From a virus, in the IMG/VR virus record IMGVR_UViG_3300005537_000662, positions 1 through 33,456 of that record: a DNA stretch of 33,456 nucleotides, one strand, 5' to 3'. The first letter of the stretch is position 1, and every line of letters starts with the position of its first letter. A program made the position numbers and the translations under genes. The notes under the pieces were generated by a model, which was not told the DNA's origin, did not search any database, and worked only from the letters and a program-made list of their open reading frames with translations. Positions 1 to 8,158 of this stretch are shown one piece after another.

Positions 1-432
1 ATGCTTACCCAGGCCGGCGTAATCCCGTACCGGGTCGCCGAGAAACAGGTGGAAGTCCTTCTGGTGACGTCCAGAGACACCGGCCGCTGGGTGATTCCCA
101 AAGGGCATGTCGAAGACGGAATGACCCCGCAGGGTGCCGCCTGCCAGGAAGCGTGGGAGGAAGCCGGCGTCGAGGGCGAGATCACCACCACCATGCCGCT
201 GGGCTTCGTGCCTTATCTCAAGCGGATGAAGAACGGCGACACCTGCGGCGCCTCGATCGCGGTGTTCCCGATGCTGGTCGGCAAGCAGAAGAAGAAATGG
301 CAGGAGCGCGGCGAGCGCACCCGCACCTGGTTTCCGATCTCGGAAGCGGCCGGGCTGGTCGACGAGCCGGCCTTGTCGGCTCTGCTGCTGCGGCTGGAAG
401 AGATCTTGCTGGGAGAGATCGAAGCACCATGA
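1..432 (+). CDS. Nudix hydrolase (chromosomal flank)
   Basis: A 143-residue single-domain Nudix protein, of the family that hydrolyses nucleoside diphosphates linked to another group; the substrate cannot be told. The N-terminus (QAGVIPYR) and the segment RWVIPKGHVEDG are typical, and the helix AWEEAGVEG carries the two metal-binding glutamates (E53, E54). Two positions of the canonical box GX5EX7REUXEEXGU differ: E to M at residue 41 and R to Q at residue 49. It resembles the diphosphoinositol-polyphosphate/AldX-like branch by eye. The window begins exactly at the ATG, so its promoter is not visible. It ends 28 bp before the tRNA-derived attachment site and is probably the host gene left of the insertion. 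Confidence 0.85.
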   Translation: MLTQAGVIPYRVAEKQVEVLLVTSRDTGRWVIPKGHVEDGMTPQGAACQEAWEEAGVEGEITTTMPLGFVPYLKRMKNGDTCGASIAVFPMLVGKQKKKWQERGERTRTWFPISEAAGLVDEPALSALLLRLEEILLGEIEAP

Positions 433-459
433 TGCACCATGATGCCTGGGGGACATCGA

Positions 460-504
460 TGGTGAGCGCGCCGGGGCTCGAACCCGGGACCTACTGATTA
501 AAAG
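460..504 (-). repeat. Attachment core, left (tRNA-Lys(UUU) 3' part)
   Basis: On the minus strand this reads as the anticodon loop CTTTTAA, the 3' anticodon stem, variable loop, complete T-arm (CCGGG-TTCGAGC-CCCGG), acceptor strand CGCGCTC and ACCA of a tRNA-Lys. All 45 bases are identical to 9275-9319. The 5' half (acceptor, D-arm) is absent, so this is a displaced 3' fragment and not a working tRNA. The bases just inside the element (TTGA on the minus strand) partly restore the 5' anticodon stem. Confidence 0.9.
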
Positions 505-641
505 TCAATTTTTAGGCGAAAATCACCCAAAAATGGCACCATAAAAACCCATCGGCTTTCATCGGTTTTAATCGGAATACACTAGGATTCATGCGGGTTT
601 GCGGACATCCTGAGCTTGCAATTAAGAGGCAAGTCAGGTTA

Positions 642-674
642 GAGCATGGTGCCACCGAAAGTGCCACCCGCCAC
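642..674 (+). repeat. 33-bp integrase arm-type repeat, left copy
   Basis: This is identical to 9210-9242. Each copy contains two GTGCCAC units five bases apart (GTGCCACCGAAAGTGCCAC). An inverted single unit (ATGGCACC, 533-540) lies between this copy and the core. The position between core and integrase gene, and its recurrence inside the other end, fit arm-type binding sites of the element's integrase. It ends 8 bp before the integrase ATG, so binding could also repress that gene. Confidence 0.7.
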
Positions 675-682
675 GAGGAACC

Positions 683-1930
683 ATGCTCACCGACACCAAG
701 ATACAAGCCGCCCTCAAGGACGCCACCAAAGAGACCATTCTGAGCGACGGAAGCGGAGGAAAGGGCGAAGGCTCGCTGAAGCTTCGTATCCGCCCCGCCT
801 CCGGTGGCAAGTTCTCGGCGTCTTGGGTTGCTGATTGGAAGCGCGACGGCAAGCGCCACCGGGCCATGATCGGCACCTATCCCGAAGTCAGCTTGAAGGA
901 CGCCCGCGCCAAGTTCCAAGCCACCAGCAAGGACGGGACGGCCCAGGCCACAGACGAAGCGCCAGCGGAAGCCCCGGCGCGTACCGTGGGTGAGTTGTTT
1001 GCCGGCTATGTGGCGTCCATGCGGGCTGCTGGGAAGATCAGCGCCGACGACGTGGAAATCAGCCTAGGTAAAGCCGCCACCAGCTTGGGCAAGGACACGC
1101 CTGCTGGGGCCGTCACCACCACCGATGTGTCCAAGGCGCTGGCCGTGATCTACGAACGCGGCGCCCGACGCATGGCCGACCTCACCCGCTCCCACATCCA
1201 CGCCGCGTTCAACTGGGGCATGGCCGCCGCCAATGACTACATGGTACCCGAAGCTGACCGCGTGCCCTGGGGCGTTGCCGCCAACCCCGCCGCCGGTATC
1301 CGCAAGGACGAAGGCGCCAGCACGCCGCGAGACCGCAATCTATCGCCTGCTGAAATTCATCATGTCTGGCAGGACACGCTTGTGGAGTTCCAGGGCTTCG
1401 CGGACCAGACGGGCAAAGTCATCCGGCTGGTGCTGCTGTGCGGCCAGCGCGTGCGGGAGACCTTACGTGTGGACGGCGCGGATGTAGACGTGGCGGCGAA
1501 GCTGTGGCGGATGCCGGCCCACAAGACCAAGGGGAAGAAGCAGCCCCATATCGTGCCGTTGCCGGACGAAGCCGTGGCGATTTTCCAAGAGTTAATCGAC
1601 CAGTATGGCGACGGGCCGCTGATCCACGGCATCACCGAACAGTCATTAGGCCGGGCCGTGTCGCGCTGGTGCGAAGACAACAAGGACAAGGTGGCGCGCT
1701 TCACGCCCCGCGATCTTCGCCGGACGTGGAAGTCCCGAGCCGGCGACGGGCCGAAGATCAGCAAGGAAACCCGCGACCGCATACAGCAGCACGCAAAAAT
1801 CGACACCTCCGGGCGGGTGTACGATCACGCCGACTATCTGCCGGAAATGACCGAGGCAATGGCGAAGTGGGCCAAGTGGCTGGCCAGGGTGGTGAAGGTG
1901 CCGCCTGCCCCGGTGGCGATTGCCGCCTAG
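683..1930 (+). CDS. int: P4-type tyrosine integrase of element A
   Basis: A 415-residue site-specific recombinase that would insert element A into the tRNA-Lys 3' end. The N-terminal arm-binding domain (residues 1-85, with GTYPEVSLKDAR) is followed by a core-binding domain (about 100-205) and a catalytic domain. Catalytic residues seen are R256 (CGQRVRE), the lysine region HKTKGKK (280-286), R343/R346 (FTPRDLRRT), H370 and nucleophile Y380. The first histidine of the HxxR box is arginine, a variant known in P4-type integrases. The start is the ATG after ACGAGGAACC, a close Shine-Dalgarno. It points into the element and is followed by a terminator. Confidence 0.93.
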   Translation: MLTDTKIQAALKDATKETILSDGSGGKGEGSLKLRIRPASGGKFSASWVADWKRDGKRHRAMIGTYPEVSLKDARAKFQATSKDGTAQATDEAPAEAPARTVGELFAGYVASMRAAGKISADDVEISLGKAATSLGKDTPAGAVTTTDVSKALAVIYERGARRMADLTRSHIHAAFNWGMAAANDYMVPEADRVPWGVAANPAAGIRKDEGASTPRDRNLSPAEIHHVWQDTLVEFQGFADQTGKVIRLVLLCGQRVRETLRVDGADVDVAAKLWRMPAHKTKGKKQPHIVPLPDEAVAIFQELIDQYGDGPLIHGITEQSLGRAVSRWCEDNKDKVARFTPRDLRRTWKSRAGDGPKISKETRDRIQQHAKIDTSGRVYDHADYLPEMTEAMAKWAKWLARVVKVPPAPVAIAA

Positions 1931-1963
1931 AACGCGCTGCGCGATTCACTGGCGAGAGTTGGG

Positions 1964-1995
1964 GCCGTCCTGGCTGTGTCGGGGCGGCTTTTTCT
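1964..1995 (+). terminator. Terminator after integrase A
   Basis: A 7-bp stem GCCGTCC (1964-1970) pairs with GGGCGGC (1982-1988) through one G-T pair and is followed by TTTTTCTTT. It lies 34 bp after the integrase stop. Confidence 0.6.
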
Positions 1996-2126
1996 TTGCC
2001 TGCGCTGGGTGAGTCTTAAACCGCGTTTTGGCGTTTCTGCCATGGCAGGAAATCCCGTCCGAGGACTTGAGAAGCGATCAGAAACAACATTGGGTCGTCA
2101 GCAACCGAGTATGAGTAACCGAACAA

Positions 2127-2318
2127 ATGACCCTTAACGTTGTACGCCTTGACCAAATTTTGAGCCGCCTGGGCATTTCCCGCACTGGCCTGCGCAACAT
2201 GATGATCCGAGGCGAATTCCCCCGCCCCACCGGCAAGCTTGGCCGCAATCTGGTATGGCCCACCACGGCGCTGGACGACTACATGGCCCGGCTGAACGGC
2301 CAGAAGGTGCCGGAATGA
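2127..2318 (+). CDS. AlpA-like helix-turn-helix regulator
   Basis: A 63-residue DNA-binding protein of the AlpA/excisionase type. Residues 6-50 show the pattern LDQILSRLGISRTGLRNMM, then GEFPRP, then GRNLVWPTTALDDY, which is the HTH-wing layout of the family. AlpA proteins of satellites control integrase expression or act as excisionase. It begins the replication operon: its stop codon overlaps the next ATG (ATGA), and two more genes follow with the same overlap. The region 2000-2126 upstream probably holds its promoter, though no clear boxes stand out. Confidence 0.85.
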   Translation: MTLNVVRLDQILSRLGISRTGLRNMMIRGEFPRPTGKLGRNLVWPTTALDDYMARLNGQKVPE

Positions 2319-2611
2319 TACACACCCCGAAGGCCGGCGACTTCCCGCACTTCCTGGCGCTGATCGCGGTCCATGAGAACCGGTCCCTCCGCTTCTGCAT
2401 CGCCTGGGACGCGGTGGTTTGCTACTGGACCACGCTTCCCGAACCCGGCAAACCTGCCCGCACTAGCCTGGATCTGGTCAATGCCCTGATCGGCGCACAG
2501 GAAGGCCCGCTGCATTCGCGCCTCAAGCGGCCCGAAATCGTGCGGCTGATCAATGACGCTCAAGCCTTCCTTGGGATGGCGGTCAACATGCAGTTGAAGG
2601 CGCAGGGATGA
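2315..2611 (+). CDS. Hypothetical protein coupled to replication gene
   Basis: A 98-residue protein of unknown function. The ATG at 2315 overlaps the alpA stop, and its own stop overlaps the replicase ATG at 2608, so it is translationally coupled on both sides. The sequence is mixed alpha/beta with no metal-binding cluster, membrane segment or nucleotide-binding motif. Its fixed place between alpA and the replicase suggests a role in replication or its control. An upstream in-frame ATG at 2255 lies inside alpA and is less likely. Confidence 0.7.
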   Translation: MIHTPKAGDFPHFLALIAVHENRSLRFCIAWDAVVCYWTTLPEPGKPARTSLDLVNALIGAQEGPLHSRLKRPEIVRLINDAQAFLGMAVNMQLKAQG

Positions 2612-4485
2612 GCAACGAACGCGATTACAAAGCCTACATGCCAGCCGTCGCCCGATATCTGCTGGGTGAACCGAACCCCGAGCATTCCACCGCGACGGAA
2701 TGGCGATGGGGAACCCACGGCTCCAAGGCCGTAAATCTGGAAAAGGCCGCGTATCACGATCACGAAAGCGGCGACCAGGGCGGTGTCCTGTACATGGTTA
2801 AGCTGCTGGCGAAGGACTTCACCGCCACCACCGATCTGGGCGAATGGCTGGCCGGGCATGGGCTGGCGGCGAACGACAACCAGGCCAGCGACAACGCGCC
2901 GAAGAAGGACCGAGGGCGGCGAGTGGCGTCCTATGACTACCGGGACGCAGCCGGTGCGGTGGTGTTACGGGTCGAGCGGTGGGAGCCTAAGCGGTTTAGC
3001 CAATGCCGCCCGGACGGCAACGGCGGGTGGCTCTACCGGGATATTTACAAGAGCTTCACCCATGTTCCCTACCGCCTGCCCGAATTGCTGGCCGCCGATC
3101 CGTCCGCGCCGGTCTTCGTGGTTGAGGGCGAGAAGGACGCCGACAATCTGGCCAAGCTGGGCGCCTTGGCAACCTGCAACGCAGCCGGCGCCACCAAGTG
3201 GCCGGACGAACTGAGCCAGCATTTCCAGGGCCGTGACGTGGTGATCCTGCCGGACAACGACGAAATGGGTGGGAAACATGCCGACGTGGTGCGCTCCAAG
3301 CTGGCGGGCGTAGCGAAGTCCATCCGCACGGTGGAACTGCCCGGCCTGCCGCCCAAAGGTGACGTGTCGGACTGGATCGCGGCGGGCGGAACGCTCCACG
3401 ATCTGCTGGCGCTGACCCCTCCGATCGCACCGGACAACGACAACAACGCGAGTCACATGGGCATGTATTCGGCGGCGGACATTCCCGCTAACTGGGTTCC
3501 GCCGTATGAACTGACCGAGGATTTGATACCCGCCATCGGGTACGGCTTCGTCTATGGCCCGAGCCATGCCGGTAAGACGTTCTATGTCATCGACCTGGGC
3601 TTACGCATCGCCACCGGACGCAAGTTCTTCGGGCGCCGCACCATGCCCATGGCCGTGGTCTACATCGCTGCCGAGGGAAGCATTGACCGCCGCATCAAGG
3701 CTTGGCAGGTGTTCAACGGCGAGGCGCTTGACCCGTTCTCCGATGCTGTCGAGGAACCGGACGTGAGCAATTTCCATATCATCCCGCAATCCGTCATCAT
3801 GGTAGGCGGCCAAGCCGACCCGGACACCCTGGTACGTGAGATCAAGGCGGTTGAGGCCCGCACCGGCCAGAAAGTCGGGCTGGTCATTGGTGACACCCTG
3901 GCGGCCATGATCCCCGGCGCGGATGAGAACAACGCGGGCGAGATGGGCGGGGTGAACAAATTCAGCCGCCGCATCGCCGCCGCCTGCCAGTGCTTTTTCC
4001 TGATCGTTCATCACAGCGGGAAGAATGAAGAGAACGGGATGCGCGGTTCCGGCGCCTTCTACAATAACTCGGACGTGGTGATTAAGCTGGGCAAGACCAC
4101 CGCCAAATTCGAGGGTTTCGGCATCGTAGTGGCCGAGGTGACGAAAAACCGTGACCTGGGACCGTCGAGCGATATGGCGTACATCCTGCCCACGGTCGAG
4201 GTGGGCCGTTCGCACCAATGGCCGGACAAGGCGATTACGACTTGCGTTGTCAAAGCCTGCCCACCGCCTGAGAAGCCCGACAAGGGCGACCGTCTGACCC
4301 CAGCGCAACAGAAGGTCTTGGACTACCTCAAGAGCCTGGGGCACCAGGGCGCAGGGCCTGGGGCTGTCGCCGCCGCTCTGGCCATGGACAAGAGCAATGC
4401 AGGAAAACGCCTGAAAGAGCTTGAGGCCCGTGAATTGGTCCGCTCTGTGGCAGGCATTTATCAAGCCATCAGTCAGAACGAGTAG
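2608..4485 (+). CDS. Replication protein: TOPRIM + RecA-fold ATPase (RepA/primase-helicase type)
   Basis: A 625-residue replicase likely to drive autonomous replication of element A. Residues about 165-260 form a TOPRIM-like domain (FVVEGEKDADNL at 170-181, then ILPDNDE at 213-219). Residues about 300-520 form a RecA-like ATPase with Walker A GPSHAGKT (317-324), a probable Walker B VGLVIGDT (423-430) and the segment HHSGKN (468-473) seen in RepA-like helicases. The last 60 residues look like a winged helix (TPAQQKVLDYL to LKELEARELV). No CHC2 zinc finger is present. It is the last gene of the alpA operon; a hairpin array starts 8 bp after its stop. Confidence 0.85.
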   Translation: MSNERDYKAYMPAVARYLLGEPNPEHSTATEWRWGTHGSKAVNLEKAAYHDHESGDQGGVLYMVKLLAKDFTATTDLGEWLAGHGLAANDNQASDNAPKKDRGRRVASYDYRDAAGAVVLRVERWEPKRFSQCRPDGNGGWLYRDIYKSFTHVPYRLPELLAADPSAPVFVVEGEKDADNLAKLGALATCNAAGATKWPDELSQHFQGRDVVILPDNDEMGGKHADVVRSKLAGVAKSIRTVELPGLPPKGDVSDWIAAGGTLHDLLALTPPIAPDNDNNASHMGMYSAADIPANWVPPYELTEDLIPAIGYGFVYGPSHAGKTFYVIDLGLRIATGRKFFGRRTMPMAVVYIAAEGSIDRRIKAWQVFNGEALDPFSDAVEEPDVSNFHIIPQSVIMVGGQADPDTLVREIKAVEARTGQKVGLVIGDTLAAMIPGADENNAGEMGGVNKFSRRIAAACQCFFLIVHHSGKNEENGMRGSGAFYNNSDVVIKLGKTTAKFEGFGIVVAEVTKNRDLGPSSDMAYILPTVEVGRSHQWPDKAITTCVVKACPPPEKPDKGDRLTPAQQKVLDYLKSLGHQGAGPGAVAAALAMDKSNAGKRLKELEARELVRSVAGIYQAISQNE

Positions 4486-4492
4486 GGCATGT

Positions 4493-4594
4493 GGTTAGGC
4501 GTGGTCGTGGTGGTTCCCCTATAGAGGGGGAACCACACCACACCACGCCTAACCCCACCGATGCCGGGGCGTGGTTGAGCGTGGTTCAACCACG
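4493..4594. repeat. Hairpin and GTGGTT-repeat array (candidate origin)
   Basis: A 13-bp perfect stem (GGTTAGGCGTGGT, 4493-4505, with 4542-4554) encloses a second stem (GGTTCCCC with GGGGAACC) and a small loop. A second hairpin follows: CGTGGTTGA (4570-4578) with TCAACCACG (4586-4594). The unit GCGTGGT or GTGGTT recurs throughout. There is no T-run, so a plain terminator is unlikely. Its place directly behind the replicase suits an origin, as in P4-like satellites; that function is inferred. Confidence 0.55.
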
Positions 4595-4748
4595 GGAAGA
4601 CCACTGCAACCATGGCACCCCAGAACGGTAAAACTCTCGTCATCACTGGTGGGGATTCGGTTTTGATGCGCTAAATGATTGTGGACATTGATAAGTTTTG
4701 CAGCGAACTGTTGATCGTGCCGTAACCGCTTAAATTGGAGGCAGGGTC

Positions 4749-5393
4749 ATGGACGGTAATTTTCTCAAGGGAGTTGCTGCAATCCTGTGGCCAATCGTGA
4801 CGGCCACGGCGATTTTTTTGTTCCGACTTGAGATCCGATCGCTGATTTCTCGCCTTCGCCGCGTCGGAAAAGGTGTCGCGGAGTTCAGCGAGAGCCGTAT
4901 CGGCGTGCAGGCAATCACTATTCCGCTTGAAGAGGCACTTAAAAACGTCGCGCCCGGTGAAAAGCAGGAACCCTACATCGTTAAGGGGGTGGAAGAGGTC
5001 CGGATTGAGTTAAACAGAGTTCAGCCTGAGGACGCTCACGCCAGGGAATCTCTTTTATTGCTGAGACTGACTCAGAGGAAAACAGAGAGAGATTGGGCGA
5101 TATTCTGGCTCAACATTTTTGCCTCTCAACGCAGTGCATTAGAGGCTATGGCGGCCGAAACCTCAGCGACTGACTTAACTAAATTCTATGATGCCCATGT
5201 CGAAGCATATGAAGCTTATGTCAAGACGCAAGCTTCTCCGGTCCCGGTAGGCACATTTGAAGTTTGGGTGAGATTCTTGGTGGTGAATAACGCCGCAATA
5301 GTCACCGGCAGGAACGGTACGATAACGGAACTTGGGCGGGGCTTCCTTGAGTTTGCCGCGCAACAGAACCTTCCGAGATTCCAGGGCTGGTAA
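4749..5393 (+). CDS. Membrane-anchored protein of unknown function (cargo)
   Basis: A 214-residue protein with one N-terminal membrane segment (residues 8-25, GVAAILWPIVTATAIFLF), a charged helical middle (about 30-150) and a C-terminal stretch (about 165-212, FEVWVRFLVVNNAAIV to ITELGRGFLEFA) that resembles a winged helix. I recognise no family. Base composition is visibly more AT-rich than its neighbours and codon use is looser, which suggests separate acquisition. It has its own upstream gap and its own strong terminator, so it is a single-gene unit between replication and regulation modules, a usual position for accessory or defence cargo in satellites. Confidence 0.75.
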   Translation: MDGNFLKGVAAILWPIVTATAIFLFRLEIRSLISRLRRVGKGVAEFSESRIGVQAITIPLEEALKNVAPGEKQEPYIVKGVEEVRIELNRVQPEDAHARESLLLLRLTQRKTERDWAIFWLNIFASQRSALEAMAAETSATDLTKFYDAHVEAYEAYVKTQASPVPVGTFEVWVRFLVVNNAAIVTGRNGTITELGRGFLEFAAQQNLPRFQGW

Positions 5394-5416
5394 CAACCTT
5401 AAAACCCCAGAACGAC

Positions 5417-5450
5417 AACGGCCCCGCCAGTGATGACGGGGCCGTTTTGC
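5417..5450 (+). terminator. Strong terminator after the membrane-protein gene
   Basis: A 10-bp perfect GC-rich stem AACGGCCCCG (5417-5426) pairs with CGGGGCCGTT (5437-5446) around a 10-nt loop; the T-run is short (TTTT). Confidence 0.8.
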
Positions 5451-5530
5451 TCAAGGGTGGGTCTTGCGAGTGACTTCGTTGGGAAGACCGGCGCAGTGAA
5501 TGGCAGTCCGCCGCGCTGGTGGCGGGACAG

Positions 5531-5773
5531 TTAGTTTTCGCGCTCCGCTAGTCGGACACCCGCTCCGCCGGACATGCTCGGCGTTCCATCCGGAATGAAC
5601 TGGACGCCAGCAAGCACCAATGCCTGTTCTAGGGCTTCAAGGGTGGAGCGATGGCAATTTCCGTCATTCTCAAACCGGCTAATCGCGTTGGGATGCAAGC
5701 CGGATTTGGTGGCCAAATCTCTGATAGACCAGCCGACCAGGGCGCGGGCGGCCCTGCATTGCTCCGGTGTCAC
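5531..5773 (-). CDS. XRE-family HTH regulator
   Basis: An 80-residue Cro/C1-type DNA-binding protein. The HTH spans residues 4-55 (CRAARALVGWSIRDLATKSG then HPNAISRFENDG). A short tail (ALVLAGVQFIPDG) is typical of a widespread small XRE group. The start is GTG at 5773, supported by GAGGGG seven bases upstream. It lies 11 bp behind a 57-residue ORF on the same strand, with which it probably forms an operon divergent from the Ash-like ORF and capsid gene. It probably represses element A's own promoters; no operator was identified. Confidence 0.85.
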   Translation of the reverse strand: MTPEQCRAARALVGWSIRDLATKSGLHPNAISRFENDGNCHRSTLEALEQALVLAGVQFIPDGTPSMSGGAGVRLAEREN

Positions 5774-5784
5774 GCTATACCCCT

Positions 5785-5958
5785 CTATACGCCGACAGCG
5801 GCGCGGATGGCGACGGCGTTTTCGCCAAGCCGATCAGCGATATAGCTAAGAGACTTCTGGATTTCTTCACCGACATAAGACGATCCACTCAGCAAAACGA
5901 GCGTCTCCCCCAGTGCTTCAAGATCACTGATTCTCTCCTCGATATCAGTCCTATTCAT
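5785..5958 (-). CDS. Small acidic helical protein upstream of the XRE gene
   Basis: A 57-residue ORF starting at ATG 5958 (MNRTDIEERISDLEALGETL) and ending in TAG at 5785, 11 bp before the XRE start. It is acidic and helical with heptad-like leucine/isoleucine spacing, so it may form a coiled coil. Third codon positions are GC-rich as in neighbouring genes. The family is not recognised; it may be a partner of the XRE protein, but only the gene order suggests so. Confidence 0.55.
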   Translation of the reverse strand: MNRTDIEERISDLEALGETLVLLSGSSYVGEEIQKSLSYIADRLGENAVAIRAAVGV

Positions 5959-5983
5959 TAGCCCAACTCCACACGCCTAAAGA

Positions 5984-6262
5984 GTGATTTTTTCACAGTA
6001 TATAAATACAAATACATCGTTTCTCGATTGCGTCAAGGGCGGAAGTTTGGCCAACGCCGCGCAAAACGTGTGTCGGCCATTGCAGGCAGAAAAAAGGTAC
6101 TTCCTGACGGGGTGCCGGGCGTGGGTGGCCATTCCCCGCGCCTTCCCAGGTGTGGGAGCCTATTTTAAGAGCACTTTTCATTTACATGCCCAGAAAGAAG
6201 CCTGTTATCAAGGGCTTAGGTATGTAAGGGACACAAAATCAGAGCGTCGGACACCCCTGTAA
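5984..6262 (+). CDS. Ash-like protein (satellite/phage Ash family)
   Basis: An ORF of up to 92 residues whose C-terminal half (ACYQGLRYVRDTKSERRTPL) resembles the conserved ending of Ash/Icd-like proteins of P4-like satellites and other phages, where a VRxxKSxxRTPL pattern is typical. The middle (NAAQNVCRPLQAEKRYF, GCRAWVAIPRA) is also in keeping. The GTG at 5984 is only one possible start and no good ribosome-binding site was found. Function in the family is unclear; cell-division inhibition is reported for Icd-like members. The AT-rich stretch 5985-6015 may be promoter rather than coding. Confidence 0.45.
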   Translation: MIFSQYINTNTSFLDCVKGGSLANAAQNVCRPLQAEKRYFLTGCRAWVAIPRAFPGVGAYFKSTFHLHAQKEACYQGLRYVRDTKSERRTPL

Positions 6263-6543
6263 GCCGCTCTCTGCCTGGGTTTTCGCTTTCTGTCCCCAGG
6301 GTTTCTGCCACTTCCCGCGAAGCCGCCCGCCCTCCCTGGTGCCGATCTCCCGCGCCGACCGCTCCCCGGTAGACGGCGACTGAGCAATAATTTCCCAAAA
6401 AAAGCAGCAATTACGTGTTTGGCGGAAATCGGCCATTCAGTATTCATGGCGGTTAATGTTGGTTCACTGGAGTTCATTAACATACTGATTTTAATGAATA
6501 ATTTGTGTGTACAGGGTGAGTTGTGATTGCGCACCATTAGCGC
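6263..6543 (+). other. Untranslated leader before the capsid gene
   Basis: About 280 bp without a supported gene. The first part is pyrimidine-rich (6263-6350). The stretch 6390-6525 is strongly AT-rich for this window and includes CATTAA (about 6475) and TTAATG (about 6490) as a small inverted repeat, so it probably carries the capsid-gene promoter. If element A is packaged, this leader is one place to look for a packaging site, but none is recognisable by eye. Confidence 0.5.
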
Positions 6544-8157
6544 ATGAACGGACGGCAACCTGCTGCCCGACGATGTGAGAAACCTCAAACAATGATGACA
6601 GCCGAACGCCTCAACGCGATCAAAGGGACCAAACACGTCCGCCTGTTCGATATCGAGGAAGATGCCGACACCACTACCCGCGAAATCACCATTTCGTTCT
6701 CTTCCGAGAACGACGAAGTGGAGACCCGCATGGGTATCGAAATCCTCGGGCACCAGCCGGGTGAAGTGGACATGGAGCGGCTAGCCGCTGGCGGCGCTCC
6801 GGTGCTGTGGATGCACAATTGGGATGACCAGCGCGGCGTCGTGGTCCGCGCTTGGATCGACAGCAATGCGGGCCGTGGCTATGCCGTGGTGCGCCTGTCC
6901 CGGTCGCCCCTGGGACAGCAGTTGTTGCAGGACATCAACGACGGCATCGTGACCAAAGTCTCTGTCGGCTACGAAGTCCGCGCCGGCCACGCTATCGACG
7001 ATGACACTTACCGCGTTACCCGCTGGTGGCCCTACGAAATCAGCTTCGTCTCTATCCCGGCTGACAATTCCGTGGGTGTGGGCCGTTCCTACAGCCCGCA
7101 GGAACAGGCATTCATCGCCGAAATCCAGGCCGCCGGCCCCTCTCACCGCCTCGCTGCCCTGGTGCGCGGCCTTCCCGACTTTACCCATACCATCACTCAG
7201 GAAACCCGCTCCAAAATGATCGTTACCCCGACCACCACCACCCACGCCCCGTCGAACATCATCCGCGCCATGATCACCGAGGCCGAAAACGCGCCGTCGC
7301 TCCATTTCAGCTATGACGGCAACGGCGACGTTAAGCGCGTCACCCCGATTCCGCACGGCTCTCGCAACGAGCTTGATATCCGTTCGCTATCGTTCCCGGC
7401 CCTGACCGTGGGCGACCACAACACCTACATGCCGCGTGGCACCGAGGCCGGCAAGGCCACCACCATGGCAACCGAGATCGCGCGCCGGTCCGTCGTTGCC
7501 CAGGCTGGTGCCAATATCGTGGTTATCCCCTTCGCGCCGAATTCCCTCCCGGGCGAAGTCATGACCCGCACGAATTCCGGCCTGATCGTCGTGCAGCCGG
7601 CAAACGTGGCGCCGGTGGCCGATGGCGCTGAAATCCCCGTGTCCGATCTGCCGTTCCTCCGCGCCGATATCGACCGCGCCACCATCCCCATGCTGGGCGT
7701 GGAGTTCTCGCTGCCTCGCTCGGTCATGCGCCAATATTTCTACGGTGAACTGCCGGACATCCTGATGGCCAGCATCGGCATGGGCATCACCAACGCGCTG
7801 GACGCGCTGTTGCTCGGCGCGCTGGACGCTGCCAACCTGGGCGCGTTCTCGCTGGGCGCTGCCGCCGGCAAGTCGCTGACCTTCGGTGAACTGCGCGGCG
7901 TAATCGGCACCAGCGGGACCGGGGCGACCGTCAACGAGAACCGGGAACTGACCGTTTCCGGCGTCCTGGCCGAACTGTCGAGCGAGACCGCGAATACCTA
8001 TATCGCCGCCTGGGACAGGATGGGCATCGCCCTCGCGTCGAACATCACCCTGATCACCAAGCGGGACAGTGCCGCCTCTGGTTCGGTGGCTGTCACCGCG
8101 CTGCTGAATGCCATGCCTCTGGTGCCGGATGCCTCCTACGCCTGGAAGGTGGCGTAA
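6544..8157 (+). CDS. HK97-type prohead protease-major capsid protein fusion
   Basis: A 537-residue fusion that would both form and mature an icosahedral capsid. Residues about 25-185 are a U35-type prohead protease: probable catalytic H91 (VLWMHNWDD) and S140 (TKVSVGYEV), followed by the signature WWPYEISFVSIPAD (161-174). Residues about 230-537 are the HK97-fold capsid domain, with a serine/threonine-rich linker between. The ATG at 6544 has no clear ribosome-binding site; ATG at 6592 or 6595 (MMTAERL) is an equally good start. This is the only structural gene of element A; portal, terminase and connector genes are missing. The fused form is known from other proteobacterial prophages. Confidence 0.88.
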   Translation: MNGRQPAARRCEKPQTMMTAERLNAIKGTKHVRLFDIEEDADTTTREITISFSSENDEVETRMGIEILGHQPGEVDMERLAAGGAPVLWMHNWDDQRGVVVRAWIDSNAGRGYAVVRLSRSPLGQQLLQDINDGIVTKVSVGYEVRAGHAIDDDTYRVTRWWPYEISFVSIPADNSVGVGRSYSPQEQAFIAEIQAAGPSHRLAALVRGLPDFTHTITQETRSKMIVTPTTTTHAPSNIIRAMITEAENAPSLHFSYDGNGDVKRVTPIPHGSRNELDIRSLSFPALTVGDHNTYMPRGTEAGKATTMATEIARRSVVAQAGANIVVIPFAPNSLPGEVMTRTNSGLIVVQPANVAPVADGAEIPVSDLPFLRADIDRATIPMLGVEFSLPRSVMRQYFYGELPDILMASIGMGITNALDALLLGALDAANLGAFSLGAAAGKSLTFGELRGVIGTSGTGATVNENRELTVSGVLAELSSETANTYIAAWDRMGIALASNITLITKRDSAASGSVAVTALLNAMPLVPDASYAWKVA

Positions 8158-8158
8158 C

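Noticed and set aside
460-504. A functional tRNA-Lys gene
   Set aside because: Only the 3' part from the anticodon loop is present; D-arm and 5' acceptor strand are missing here and at 9275-9319.
6544-8157. Separate protease and capsid genes with a frameshift or split
   Set aside because: One open frame of 537 codons runs through both domains; the fusion is intact.
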